Of a DNA stretch of 64,000 nucleotides, positions 43,598 to 52,058 are shown one piece after another (within the stretch, counting starts at the first letter, position 1; each line of letters opens with the position of its first letter). The DNA comes from an uncultured Pelagibacteraceae bacterium (GTDB lineage Bacteria > Pseudomonadota > Alphaproteobacteria > Pelagibacterales > Pelagibacteraceae): assembly GCA_902590915.1 (NCBI GenBank), contig CACIYQ010000001.1, positions 186,001 through 250,000 on the forward strand, read 5' to 3'. A program made the translations under genes and the position numbers. A model generated the notes under the pieces. The model did no database searches. It saw only the letters and a list, made by a program, of their open reading frames with translations, and was not told the DNA's origin.

Positions 43598-44746
43598 TTA
43601 TAAACTTACTTTTTGTAAGCTAATTATTTTAGGAATATAATTTTTAAAATTAAAAAAACCTTTATTACAATATTCCCAAGAATACTGATCAAGTTTTCTA
43701 TATAAAAAATCTAATTTAATATTATTTGAATTTAGATAATCTAAGTTTTCACCAACAGTTGGATATAATCCAAAACAGTTTCCAATATTTTTAATTTCAC
43801 TAATATCAATAACCTCACATTCCATAGAATTATCTTTTAATCTTTGTTCTTGGTCCTTGATTAAAAGAGACTTAAATTCCACTGACTTTTCACTAAGCTT
43901 GATAGATCTATTTTCATTTTTAACAGCAACTATATATATTTTTTTAAAATTATTTTCTTTGAAGTCAGTGATTTCAAATGAGAGATTATTCTCAAAAACT
44001 ACAAGATTTTTCCCCTGAATATCCTGAGGATTGCTGAAATCTTTTCTAATTATAGAGTAAGTTTTTTCTGAAATTTTTGGAGGAGCATTCTCGTTTAATT
44101 TGATGTTTTGAAATCTGTTATTGGTAAATTTTTTTATATTCCATTCACTTGCCAGGTAATGCTTACCTTGTGTTTGAATTCCGGCTACCCATCTCCAACC
44201 AAGGGTGTTAGATGCAGCATCTCCATCATACAGATGTTGCATAAAAAACTCAGCACCAAGTTGCCATGGCAATTCTAGAGTGAAAATCCAAATACTCGCG
44301 AACCACATTCTACTATGGTTGTGAAGATAGTTATTTTCTTTGAGTTCATTTACCCAGTAATTAAAGCATTCAATATTTGTTTTCCCTTCGATTGCATTTA
44401 AATATTCTTTGTTATCTTTAAAATCTTCTCTTATTTTTTTTAGCTCTATTAAATAATCATTCCATACATTTGGTCTTAGCTCGAGCCACCCTTTCCAATA
44501 AGTACGCCAAAGAACCTCTTGAATAAACTTTTCATTTTTAGCGAAAGAAAATTTATCAAGAGATTTTTTTATTATTTCTTTTTCGTTTATTATCCCGTGA
44601 GTAATGTAAGGTGATAAGCACGAGACATTAGATCTACCTTCTGGACCAAGATCAAAATTTCTTAATTTAGAGTAATCTGTTAGATTATTTTCAATAAAAT
44701 GATCTAACTTTTCAATGGCTTTCGCCCTCGAAGCCTCAAATAACAT
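43598..44746 (-). CDS. Photolyase-like protein, apparently circularly permuted
   Basis: The 382-residue protein starts directly with the FAD-binding helical domain (about 1-215). Signatures are RSNVSCLSPYITHGIIN, EVLWRTYWKGWLE, LHNHSRMWFASIWI and YDGDAASNTLGWRWVAGIQ. The antenna domain that normally comes first is missing. From about 245 a Rossmann-like stretch follows (KNLVVFENN, KKIYIVAV, MECEVIDIS, then FNFKNYIPKI), which looks like a degenerate antenna domain moved to the C-terminus. Repair activity or signalling cannot be decided. It faces the first photolyase operon tail-to-tail. Confidence 0.8.
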   Translation of the reverse strand: MLFEASRAKAIEKLDHFIENNLTDYSKLRNFDLGPEGRSNVSCLSPYITHGIINEKEIIKKSLDKFSFAKNEKFIQEVLWRTYWKGWLELRPNVWNDYLIELKKIREDFKDNKEYLNAIEGKTNIECFNYWVNELKENNYLHNHSRMWFASIWIFTLELPWQLGAEFFMQHLYDGDAASNTLGWRWVAGIQTQGKHYLASEWNIKKFTNNRFQNIKLNENAPPKISEKTYSIIRKDFSNPQDIQGKNLVVFENNLSFEITDFKENNFKKIYIVAVKNENRSIKLSEKSVEFKSLLIKDQEQRLKDNSMECEVIDISEIKNIGNCFGLYPTVGENLDYLNSNNIKLDFLYRKLDQYSWEYCNKGFFNFKNYIPKIISLQKVSL

Positions 44747-44753
44747 ATTTAAA

Positions 44754-45134
44754 TTACCTAGATTTTTTTTTCTTTAGACCAAGCTTGTCACTATGTCTTA
44801 ATCTTAGAACAACAATTGCTCCAGCGATCAACAATATAGCAACTGCTTCATAAACAAGAGCTGTAGGATCCATTTCTTTACCTTGTAGAATAATAAATCG
44901 AGCAAGGGCAGTTATTGCTATAAGAAGTGGTAAAGTAATACTTATAGATTGTTGATTCCAAAAAACCCTTACCATCGCAAGTACTTCTAAATATAGAAAC
45001 ATTAAAAGCAAATCAGCTAAAGTAACTAGTTGATTTGTAAACATATTTGAAATTTCAATACCAACAGCAATAACAGTGCTGATTAAGATAATGCACATTA
45101 ATCCTAACTGTAAGTTTTTCGCTATCTTATCCAT
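44754..45134 (-). CDS. PsiE family membrane protein
   Basis: The 126-residue protein has four hydrophobic segments. The PsiE-like core is LLMFLYLEVLAMVRVFW, followed by ITLPLLIAITALARFIIL, and it ends in a basic tail GLKKKKSR. PsiE is named for phosphate-starvation induction in E. coli and its function is unknown. It shares one base with the upstream membrane protein gene. Confidence 0.85.
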   Translation of the reverse strand: MDKIAKNLQLGLMCIILISTVIAVGIEISNMFTNQLVTLADLLLMFLYLEVLAMVRVFWNQQSISITLPLLIAITALARFIILQGKEMDPTALVYEAVAILLIAGAIVVLRLRHSDKLGLKKKKSR

Positions 45135-45592
45135 TACTTATCTTTACTAAATGGGAGCCATTTTTCAAACACTGATTTTGAAGGCCCATCATAAGGAATA
45201 GAGTAAGAATTTGGGTTTGGACTTGTTAAAACTTCAATTCCTTTTGAAAAAACAAAAATAAATACAATTACGAAAACAATGACCATTATTTTAAATGGAT
45301 CAAAATTTTTTGTTCGGAAAACACTTGCAGATCTTTCCTCTGCCCTGTGGAATTGTTTGAATGTCGTATATACAGCAAATATTAATCCAATGTGAGCTAA
45401 AAAAAGTCCAGCCCAGCCAAATGCAAAAGTTGTATATGAAAATACATACAAACTAAAAACAGTAGTCCAAATAAAACTTAGGACCAAAAGAATTTGTAAT
45501 CTAACTGTTTTAGGAAGGGCACGAAGATCATTTTTGCTATCATCAAATAAAATATTAGCAGTATCTCTCATCCAATTTTTTAATGATTCCAT
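45134..45592 (-). CDS. Three-helix membrane protein of unknown function
   Basis: The 152-residue product has a soluble N-terminus (about 25 residues) and three hydrophobic segments, two close together (LVLSFIWTTVFSLYVFSY and AGLFLAHIGLIFAVYTTF) and one after a basic loop (IMVIVFVIVFIFVFS). A short periplasmic tail follows. It is cotranscribed with the PsiE-like gene. I do not recognise a family. Confidence 0.75.
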   Translation of the reverse strand: MESLKNWMRDTANILFDDSKNDLRALPKTVRLQILLVLSFIWTTVFSLYVFSYTTFAFGWAGLFLAHIGLIFAVYTTFKQFHRAEERSASVFRTKNFDPFKIMVIVFVIVFIFVFSKGIEVLTSPNPNSYSIPYDGPSKSVFEKWLPFSKDK

Positions 45593-45649
45593 AGTTTCAA
45601 GATATAGCTTTAAACTAATTTGACAAACGATAAATTGACCTAAGATTAA

Positions 45650-46837
45650 TTAAGAACGCAGTTTTTTCTTGTGATAATTAATAAATTTTTCAACATTTGA
45701 CTTGTTAAACGTTTTATTTTCCTCGAACGAAACTTTTTTCATTGAGTAAGCTGTGCTCTTAGTTTGTCTAGAATGAATTGTTACATTTCCTTTATAAAGT
45801 TTTAGTTTTACAAAACCGTTTACCTTATTTTTTTTTAGATCTACAATTTTTTGTAGTTTAAATCTTTCTTTGGAAAACCAGTAACCATTATAAATAAGTT
45901 CGGCATATCTTGGCATGATTTGATCTTTTTTGTGCATGGTGTCTTTATCTAAGGTTATAGACTCTATGGCTCTATGCGCATGGAGCAATAGAGTACCTCC
46001 AGGAGTTTCGTATACACCTCTAGACTTTATTCCAATAAATCTATTTTCAACTAAATCAACTCTCCCAATTCCATTTTTACCTGCGAGTTTGTTTAATTTT
46101 TCTAATAATTTTGCTGGAGAAAGTTTTTTTCCATTTACAGCAAATGGATCTCCGTTTTTAAAATTGATAGTAACAAAAGATACTTTATTTGGTGCCTTTT
46201 CAGGTGAAACTGATCGTTGAAAAATAAATTCTGGAGGAGAGTTTTTTGGATTTTCTAAAAGCTTTCCCTCAGTCGAGGTATGAAACAAATTATCATCAAC
46301 TGAAAAAGGTGGAGCACCTTTTTTATCCTTTGGAATAGTTATGTTGTGTTTTTTTGCGTAATTAATTAGATCAGTCCTAGATTTTAAATTCCATATTCTC
46401 CACGGAGCTATGATTTTTATTTTTGGTCCAAAGTAATGATACCCTAGTTCAAATCTTACTTGATCGTTTCCTTTACCAGTTGCACCATGAGAGACTGCGT
46501 ATGCTTTAAATTTCTTAGCAACTCTGATTTGATCTTTAGCTATGAGTGGTCTTGCGATAGACGTACCTAACAAGTAGATACCTTCATAAATAGCATGACC
46601 TCTGATCATTGGATAAACATAATCTTTTACAAAGACATCTTTTAAGTCTTTAATAATTATTTTTGTTACACCAAATTTCTTTGCATTAGAGATTATTTTT
46701 TTTTTATTAATCTCTTGCCCTACATCTGCAGTGTAACAAATTACTTCTGCATCATAATTTTCTTGGAGCCACTTTAAAATAATAGAGGTATCAAGCCCTC
46801 CAGAGTATGCTAGGACAATTTTTTTTTTTGATTTCAT
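45650..46837 (-). CDS. argG: Argininosuccinate synthase
   Basis: ArgG joins citrulline and aspartate with ATP. The 395-residue protein has the ATP loop VLAYSGGLDTSIILKWL at 8-24, YTADVGQE near 36, SHGATGKGNDQVRFELGYH near 113, and DNLFHTSTEGKLLENP. It lies 4 bp after the IalB gene in the same direction. Confidence 0.97.
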   Translation of the reverse strand: MKSKKKIVLAYSGGLDTSIILKWLQENYDAEVICYTADVGQEINKKKIISNAKKFGVTKIIIKDLKDVFVKDYVYPMIRGHAIYEGIYLLGTSIARPLIAKDQIRVAKKFKAYAVSHGATGKGNDQVRFELGYHYFGPKIKIIAPWRIWNLKSRTDLINYAKKHNITIPKDKKGAPPFSVDDNLFHTSTEGKLLENPKNSPPEFIFQRSVSPEKAPNKVSFVTINFKNGDPFAVNGKKLSPAKLLEKLNKLAGKNGIGRVDLVENRFIGIKSRGVYETPGGTLLLHAHRAIESITLDKDTMHKKDQIMPRYAELIYNGYWFSKERFKLQKIVDLKKNKVNGFVKLKLYKGNVTIHSRQTKSTAYSMKKVSFEENKTFNKSNVEKFINYHKKKLRS

Positions 46838-46841
46838 TAAA

Positions 46842-47354
46842 TTAACTGCAAGCTTTTCGAGATGCGTTATAAGCCTTTGTAAATCCTAGTAATGAATAAT
46901 GATCAATTGTTTGAGAGCCTTTTTGATTATATCCAGTGACCATTAATCTAGATCCTTTTCTCATTTGCTTAATCATTTTTAATTCAATTTTATTATCGGC
47001 AATCCAAGCAAAGCCTTGTTCTTTAATATCAAATTTAAACTTATTTTTACCTGAAGCTGCAGTAACAGAGTTGCTTTTGTTAAATTCATAGCCTGGGGTA
47101 ACACTTACTTCATTAGTAATACTTTCGTTTGGTCTAAAGGCTACAAATAATTTTGCATCTCTCTTGTTTGATTTTGGTGCTTGCAAGATAGGTGAGGATT
47201 GCGCAAAACAAACTTTTCCACTTGATTCAGAAACTACCATTGCTTCCCAATCTTTGTACTTACCTATTTTTTTTACTTCTTGCGCCTGAAGTTGACCAAA
47301 GCTTGCTAAAAACAAAATAGTAAAAAATGTTATAATTTTTTTAACTAAGGACAT
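46842..47354 (-). CDS. Invasion-associated locus B (IalB) family secreted protein
   Basis: The 170-residue protein has a signal peptide (MSLVKKIITFFTILFLASFG, cleaved after QLQA). The IalB domain follows: YKDWEAMVVSESSGKVCFAQ, then FVAFRPNESITNEVSVTPGYEF, and a conserved second Cys near the C-terminus (SRKACS). These periplasmic proteins are common in free-living alphaproteobacteria despite the name. It overlaps the aldo/keto reductase gene by 10 bp. Confidence 0.9.
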   Translation of the reverse strand: MSLVKKIITFFTILFLASFGQLQAQEVKKIGKYKDWEAMVVSESSGKVCFAQSSPILQAPKSNKRDAKLFVAFRPNESITNEVSVTPGYEFNKSNSVTAASGKNKFKFDIKEQGFAWIADNKIELKMIKQMRKGSRLMVTGYNQKGSQTIDHYSLLGFTKAYNASRKACS

Positions 47355-48379
47355 GGATTTGGATAAATTTTTTGAACGTGGTTAATTTCTTTAATGACAT
47401 CATCTGATAGATTAACATTTACACTTTCTATGTTGGTTTTCAACTGCTCCATTGTTGTTGCACCAATAATTACACTTGTCATAAAGTCCTGTATTTCACA
47501 AAATTTGATAGACATTTGACTCATATCAAGATTATGTTTTTTGCTTATATTGTAATAAAGCTCTACTGCTTCTTCAGTATTTGGCTTTCTGTATCTTGTC
47601 CAAAAATCAAAATCTCTTTCCATCCTAGATCCTTTTGGAAATTTTTTATTTCTGTATTTTCCACTTAGATAACCACTTGCAAGGGGAGAGTATGACAAAC
47701 AACCAATTTCCTCTCTTATGGATACCTCAGCTAATCCAACTTCATAGGATCGATTCAATAAACTATATGGATTCTGGATTGACATCATTCTAGGTAAATT
47801 TTTGTCCTTTGAAAGTTTAAGAAAACTCATTGTTCCCCAAGGGGTTTCATTCGATAAACCAATATGCCTAATTTTACCTTGATCTATGTATTTATTTAAT
47901 TCTTCCAATACATCTTCAAATTGGTTCCAGTCATTTTCTTGATGAACGTAACCTAATCTACCAAAATTATTTACTTTTCTTTCTGGCCAATGAAGTTGAT
48001 ACAAATCTACATAATCTGTTTTAAGTCTCTTGAGACTATTATTTAATGCAGTCTCTAAGTTTGTACCAACAAAACTATTTTCTCCATTTCTCAAATAATC
48101 CCGAGCAGGTCCAGCAACTTTGGTTGCAAGAATTACCTCATCTCTTTTTTTGGTTTTCTCAAACCAGTTTCCGATAATCTCTTCAGTGTCCCCGTAAGTT
48201 TCTTTTCGTGGAGGAACAGCATATAATTCTGCAGTGTCCCAAAAATTTACTCCCTGATCTAAAGCAAAATCCATTTGTTCAAATGCTTCATTTTGAGTAT
48301 TTTGTTCACCCCAAGTCATGGTACCGAGACAAATTGTGCTTACTTTTAAGTCCGTGTTACCTAGATTTTTGTAATTCAT
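47345..48379 (-). CDS. Aldo/keto reductase (Tas-like)
   Basis: The 344-residue NADPH-dependent reductase begins NYKNLGNTDLKVSTICLGTMTWGEQNT. It has the catalytic Asp/Tyr region FWDTAELYAVPPRKETYGDTEEIIG and the Lys in VILATKVAG. The catalytic His is in DLYQLHWPER. The N-terminus and the PPRxETYG insert match E. coli Tas. The substrate is unknown. It is divergent from the BI-1 gene. Confidence 0.92.
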   Translation of the reverse strand: MNYKNLGNTDLKVSTICLGTMTWGEQNTQNEAFEQMDFALDQGVNFWDTAELYAVPPRKETYGDTEEIIGNWFEKTKKRDEVILATKVAGPARDYLRNGENSFVGTNLETALNNSLKRLKTDYVDLYQLHWPERKVNNFGRLGYVHQENDWNQFEDVLEELNKYIDQGKIRHIGLSNETPWGTMSFLKLSKDKNLPRMMSIQNPYSLLNRSYEVGLAEVSIREEIGCLSYSPLASGYLSGKYRNKKFPKGSRMERDFDFWTRYRKPNTEEAVELYYNISKKHNLDMSQMSIKFCEIQDFMTSVIIGATTMEQLKTNIESVNVNLSDDVIKEINHVQKIYPNPCP

Positions 48380-48420
48380 CTGAAAATTATGTTAATGTTT
48401 TATTAACCTTTTAAGGTATC

Positions 48421-48451
48421 TTGAATAATTAGTAAAAGGCTATTATATAAT
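48421..48451 (+). promoter_or_regulatory. Candidate promoter giving a leaderless BI-1 transcript
   Basis: A perfect TATAAT -10 element at 48446-48451 has TTGAAT 19 bp upstream (48421-48426). The start codon ATG at 48458 lies 6 bases after the -10 element, where transcription would begin. The mRNA would therefore be leaderless or nearly so, and no Shine-Dalgarno is visible. Confidence 0.45.
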
Positions 48452-48457
48452 GTTCAT

Positions 48458-49219
48458 ATGGAATTTAATAAAAACGGAATACTAAATAGAGCTAAGGCAG
48501 CTCAACAATCATCTGTTGCAATGGATGAAGGCTTAAGAGCCTACATGTTAAAAGTTTATAACTACATGGCAACAGGAATTTTATTAACAGGAATAGTTGC
48601 GTTATTAACATTTAAAATGTCTGTCGTTACTAACGATGCTGGATCTATTGTAGGTCTAACGCAAATGGGTAATGCAATTTATATGTCAGGTTTAAAATGG
48701 CTTGTGATGCTCGCGCCATTAGGAATTGTTTTTTATATGAGTTTTGGAATTAATAAAATGAGTGCATCAAAAGCTCAAACAACTTTTTGGGTTTTTGCAG
48801 GATTGATGGGCTTATCTTTATCTTCAATATTATTAGTTTACACAGGCATGAGTGTAACAAGAGTTTTCTTTATTTGCTCGGCAACTTTTGGAGCGATGAG
48901 TATTTATGGTTATACGACTAAAAGAGATTTAACTAAATTAGGTTCATTCTTAATGATGGGTTTAATTGGAATAATTATAGCTTCGATAGTTAATATATTT
49001 ATGAAATCATCAATGATGTATTTTGTAATTTCAATATTGGGAGTTTTAATTTTTGTTGGTCTTACTGCTTACGATACACAAAAAATTAAAAATATGTATG
49101 CTGCTAGTGATACGGGTGAAATCATGGGCAAAAAAGCAGTAATGGGTGCATTAACTCTTTACTTAGACTTTATAAATTTATTTATAATGTTGTTGAGACT
49201 TTTTGGTCAAAGACGATAG
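48458..49219 (+). CDS. Bax inhibitor-1 (BI-1/YccA) family membrane protein
   Basis: The 253-residue protein has seven hydrophobic segments and BI-1 signatures: RAYMLKVYNYMATGILLTGIVALLTF near the N-terminus, FWVFAGLMGLSLSSILLVYTG in the middle, and GLTAYDTQKIKNMY and ALTLYLDFINLFIMLLRLFG at the end. The two Asp residues of the pH-sensing pair are present (YDTQ and YLDF). Bacterial members leak Ca2+ or modulate membrane proteases. Confidence 0.95.
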   Translation: MEFNKNGILNRAKAAQQSSVAMDEGLRAYMLKVYNYMATGILLTGIVALLTFKMSVVTNDAGSIVGLTQMGNAIYMSGLKWLVMLAPLGIVFYMSFGINKMSASKAQTTFWVFAGLMGLSLSSILLVYTGMSVTRVFFICSATFGAMSIYGYTTKRDLTKLGSFLMMGLIGIIIASIVNIFMKSSMMYFVISILGVLIFVGLTAYDTQKIKNMYAASDTGEIMGKKAVMGALTLYLDFINLFIMLLRLFGQRR

Positions 49220-49224
49220 TTTTT

Positions 49225-49566
49225 TCAGAGTTTTTTCCAATTCGTATTTTTTAATAAAGTTTTAAGTTCAAAAGTATTTTTTAAGATTTTACCATTTGTA
49301 TCAGTAATCAGATACTTAAGATTTTTATTTTTGGGTTTGAAATTTTTACAAATTTTATACAGGGCATTTTCTGTAGTGTTCTTAAAAACACTAAAACTAA
49401 CTTGCTTGCTAGAAATATTTAGTCCGTAGTCCTTCCATGATCCTTCAGAAACCATCTTTGCATATAGATCTAAAATAATTTTGAGTTCATCTTTTTCAAA
49501 AAATTGTTTTTGCTCTATTTTATTTTGTGGATTATTGATTACTAATTTTAGATTACTGCGCATCAA
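49225..49566 (-). CDS. DUF2794 family protein
   Basis: The 113-residue protein has FEKDELKIILDLYAKMVSEGSWKDYGLNI and VSFSVFKNTTENALYKICK, the DUF2794 signature found in alphaproteobacteria. The function is unknown. It overlaps the yciB gene by 14 bp and converges with the BI-1 gene. Confidence 0.9.
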   Translation of the reverse strand: MMRSNLKLVINNPQNKIEQKQFFEKDELKIILDLYAKMVSEGSWKDYGLNISSKQVSFSVFKNTTENALYKICKNFKPKNKNLKYLITDTNGKILKNTFELKTLLKNTNWKKL

Positions 49567-50107
49567 TTTTATGTTTATTGATTAGTGGTATTTGAAATGC
49601 TGTAAAGATTATTGTTATTGGCAACATTCCCCAAACTTTAAAATTGACCCAGAATTCCTCAGTTTGTGTTCTCCAGACAAATTCATTAAGTACGGCGAGA
49701 CCAAGGAAAAAGAACATCCACCTTTTATTTAGTATCTCCCATCCCATATCAGTTAATGGGATTGATTTTCCCATAATTTTTTTTAAAATTGGTTCTCTTG
49801 TAAAATATTTTCCAAAAAATAAAGCTAAAGCAAATATTATATTTATTATTGTTGGTTTAACGTAAATGAATATAGGATCATTAAAATAAATAGTTAATCC
49901 TCCAAAGAAAGTTATTAAAATTCCACTTACCAGAGGCATTGGAGGTATTTTTTTTTCAAAGAACCATACAACCGCTAAAGCAATTAAAGTTGCAACTATC
50001 AGTGGAGGAATTGCAACTGATAAATTTTTATCATTATTATAATAAAAGAAAAAAAATATCGCTAAAGGCCCGAAATCGGTAATAAATTTTAAAAAAGATT
50101 TATTCAC
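49553..50107 (-). CDS. yciB: Inner membrane-spanning protein YciB (septation protein A)
   Basis: The 184-residue protein has about five helices and the family segments FLKFITDFGPLAIFFFFYY at the N-terminus, PLVSGILITFFGGLTIYFNDPIFIYVKPTIIN, and FFLGLAVLNEFVWRTQTEEFWVNFKVWG. YciB (IspZ) affects septum formation and cell-envelope integrity. It is cotranscribed with the DUF2794 gene. Confidence 0.94.
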   Translation of the reverse strand: MNKSFLKFITDFGPLAIFFFFYYNNDKNLSVAIPPLIVATLIALAVVWFFEKKIPPMPLVSGILITFFGGLTIYFNDPIFIYVKPTIINIIFALALFFGKYFTREPILKKIMGKSIPLTDMGWEILNKRWMFFFLGLAVLNEFVWRTQTEEFWVNFKVWGMLPITIIFTAFQIPLINKHKIDAQ

Positions 50108-50159
50108 TAAAAAGATATTAACATATTTGCCACATCACAAAACATTAATCTTTTTTGCA

Positions 50160-50189
50160 TTGATTTTTATATTTAAATACCCATACTAA
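50160..50189 (+). promoter_or_regulatory. Candidate promoter immediately before hspQ
   Basis: TTGATT at 50160-50165 and TACTAA at 50184-50189 are separated by 18 bp. The hspQ ATG at 50195 begins 5 bases after the -10 element, so the transcript would be nearly leaderless. No Shine-Dalgarno is present. The -10 match is moderate. Confidence 0.4.
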
Positions 50190-50194
50190 TAACA

Positions 50195-50515
50195 ATGCCA
50201 ATCCAAAAAGCTAAATTTTCAATCGGCGACATTGTAAAACATAAACACTTTGAATTTAGAGGTGTCATTTATGACGTTGATTTTGAATTTAATAATTCCG
50301 AGGAATGGTATCAATCAATTCCAAAGAATGTTAGACCAAGAAAAGATCAGCCATTTTATCATTTACTTGCTGAAAATGATGAAATTACTTATGAGGCATA
50401 CGTTTCAGAGCAAAATTTGCTCATGGACGATTCTGATGAGCCAATAAAACACCCTCTAATCGAGGAGATTTTTTCAGGTAAAAAAGGCTCAAGTTATTTT
50501 AAGCTTTCAAACTAA
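50195..50515 (+). CDS. hspQ: Heat shock protein HspQ
   Basis: HspQ binds hemimethylated DNA in E. coli and acts as a Lon/Clp specificity enhancer. The 106-residue protein has FSIGDIVKHKHFEFRGVIYDVDFEF at the N-terminus. The family YQSIPKNVRPRKDQPFYHLLAEN and TYEAYVSEQNLLMDDS follow. It is divergent from yciB. Confidence 0.93.
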   Translation: MPIQKAKFSIGDIVKHKHFEFRGVIYDVDFEFNNSEEWYQSIPKNVRPRKDQPFYHLLAENDEITYEAYVSEQNLLMDDSDEPIKHPLIEEIFSGKKGSSYFKLSN

Positions 50516-50695
50516 GTAAATCACCATTCCAACACATTCTGCTCAAAACTAGGCCATAAATATTAACAATACTCATTTATATTCTGATCAAGGATGTGAA
50601 ACGTTATATTTAGTCCTTTTGTCTCCCCCTCTACATTCTTGATCAGATAACTTTTTCATAATAGAAATTCTAAAATTAATCCCTAAATATCAAGT
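50516..50695 (+). other. Spacer between hspQ and ccmC with long inverted repeat
   Basis: This 180-bp gap contains no ORF I can support. It has a 15-bp inverted repeat (see 50583-50647) whose second arm is followed by ACTTTTTC. The part between hspQ and the repeat has no feature I recognise. It could hold the hspQ terminator, a small RNA or the 5' leader of the ccm operon. Confidence 0.5.
50583..50647 (+). ncRNA. Candidate structured RNA or terminator hairpin
   Basis: The arms TCTGATCAAGGATGT (50583-50597) and ACATTCTTGATCAGA (50633-50647) form a 15-bp stem with one G-T pair. The loop of 35 bases is CT-rich on its 3' side. A T-run (CTTTTTC) begins 4 bases after the stem. The length of the stem is striking for this genome. 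A large-loop terminator of hspQ is the simplest reading; a small RNA or ccm leader is possible. Confidence 0.4.
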
Positions 50696-51403
50696 ATGTT
50701 TAAACTTTTAGAACCAAATAAAATATTTCAAATAACATCTAAAGCTCCAGGGTATGTTTTGTTTTTATTTGTTGTTGTTCTAACAGTTGGTTTAACTGAG
50801 GCGTTAATTTTGTCTCCAGAAGATTATAAACAAAGTGATGCAGTAAGAATAATGTATGTGCATGTTCCATCAGCCTGGATCTCACTTGGAATTTTTTCGT
50901 CGATAACCCTACTGTCAGTTAGTGGTTTTATTTTTAAAAATAAAAATTTATTTTTAATTGCAAAAAGTTTGGCTCCGTCTGGATTTGTATTCAATATTAT
51001 TGCGTTGGTTACGGGTTCTATTTGGGGCAAGCCTACATGGGGAACTTGGTGGGCTTGGGATGCACGAATTACTTCAATGTTAATTTTAGCATTATTTTTT
51101 GCTTTGTATTTAATTGCATGGAGAATTTATGAAAAAGAGGAAAAAGTTTTTAAAATTACCACTTTTATTACAATCATTGGTATAATTAACGTTCCAATCA
51201 CTAAATACTCTGTTGAGTGGTGGAATACACTTCATCAGCCTGCCTCAATTAATATTTTATCAAAAAGTTCAATTCATTCATCAATGCTTTTCCCTTTGTT
51301 GATAATGACTGCGGCATTTGCTCTATTTTCGTTGTTAATTTTCTTAATGAAATATAATACAGAACTGATAAAAATTAAAAATAAAGGCTTAGATAGATTA
51401 TGA
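50696..51403 (+). CDS. ccmC: Heme exporter/handling protein CcmC
   Basis: CcmC loads haem onto CcmE in the periplasm. The 235-residue protein has six helices and the tryptophan-rich WGKPTWGTWWAWDARITSML near residues 105-124. The conserved His residues are in VRIMYVHVPSAW and in WWNTLHQPASI. It is the first gene of the ccmCDEFGH operon. Confidence 0.96.
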   Translation: MFKLLEPNKIFQITSKAPGYVLFLFVVVLTVGLTEALILSPEDYKQSDAVRIMYVHVPSAWISLGIFSSITLLSVSGFIFKNKNLFLIAKSLAPSGFVFNIIALVTGSIWGKPTWGTWWAWDARITSMLILALFFALYLIAWRIYEKEEKVFKITTFITIIGIINVPITKYSVEWWNTLHQPASINILSKSSIHSSMLFPLLIMTAAFALFSLLIFLMKYNTELIKIKNKGLDRL

Positions 51404-51627
51404 TCAGTGAATTACTTTTTATGAATGGATACGGGGTTTATGTGTTGTCTGCTTTTGGCTTTACTCTTTTAAGTTTTTCTGGCTTGTACGTGATTACAAA
51501 ATTACAATTTGCTAAAGAGCAAAATAAGTTTGTTGCTAAATTTGGATCTTTAAACTCTGACAAAGCTAATTCTGCAAAATTACAAAGAATAAACAAAGAA
51601 ATTTTAGCTAACGCCACAAATAACTAA
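51400..51627 (+). CDS. ccmD: Heme exporter protein CcmD
   Basis: CcmD is a small single-pass protein that helps release holo-CcmE from CcmABC. The 75-residue product has the expected N-terminal GYGVYVLSAFGFTLLSFSGLYVI helix and a basic cytoplasmic tail. It overlaps ccmC by 4 bp and precedes ccmE, the usual order. Sequence conservation in this family is low, so position carries much of the weight. Confidence 0.85.
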   Translation: MISELLFMNGYGVYVLSAFGFTLLSFSGLYVITKLQFAKEQNKFVAKFGSLNSDKANSAKLQRINKEILANATNN

Positions 51628-51637
51628 CTTTTAAACC

Positions 51638-52057
51638 ATGTATGGTCGTAAAGTTAAATTAAGATTTTTGTTTATATCATTAATTTTAATCACTTTAATT
51701 TTAACAGTATTTTTAGTTTTAAAATCCTTAGAGGAAAATGTTGTTTACTTTCAATCACCATCTGAGATTAAAACACTGACAGAATTAGACAAAAGTAAAA
51801 TAAGAGTTGGAGGCATGGTTAAAAAAAACTCAATTAATGTTAACTCGGATGAAGTTAATTTTATTATTACAGATTTTAAAAATGAAATAAATGTTAGTTA
51901 CTCTGGTGCTGTCCCCAACCTATTTGCTGAGGAAAAAGGAGTAGTTGCAGAGGGATTTTTGAAAGATAGAAATTTTTTTTCTGCCACAAAAATTTTAGCT
52001 AAGCATGATGAGAATTACATGCCACCAGAAGTAAAAAAAGCTCTGGAGGAAAAATAA
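51638..52057 (+). CDS. ccmE: Cytochrome c-type biogenesis protein CcmE
   Basis: CcmE is the periplasmic haem chaperone. The 139-residue protein has one N-terminal helix and an OB-fold with [49 protein letters not shown]. The haem-binding His is in the C-terminal [12 protein letters not shown] motif. It is typical in length and lies between ccmD and ccmF. Confidence 0.97.
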   Translation: MYGRKVKLRFLFISLILITLILTVFLVLKSLEENVVYFQSPSEIKTLTELDKSKIRVGGMVKKNSINVNSDEVNFIITDFKNEINVSYSGAVPNLFAEEKGVVAEGFLKDRNFFSATKILAKHDENYMPPEVKKALEEK

Positions 52058-52058
52058 A

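Noticed and set aside
43549-43623. 24-codon hydrophobic ORF starting MFITLLSFLS before the second photolyase-like gene's 3' end
   Set aside because: It is a T-rich low-complexity stretch, overlaps the convergent gene and has no coupling to a neighbour.
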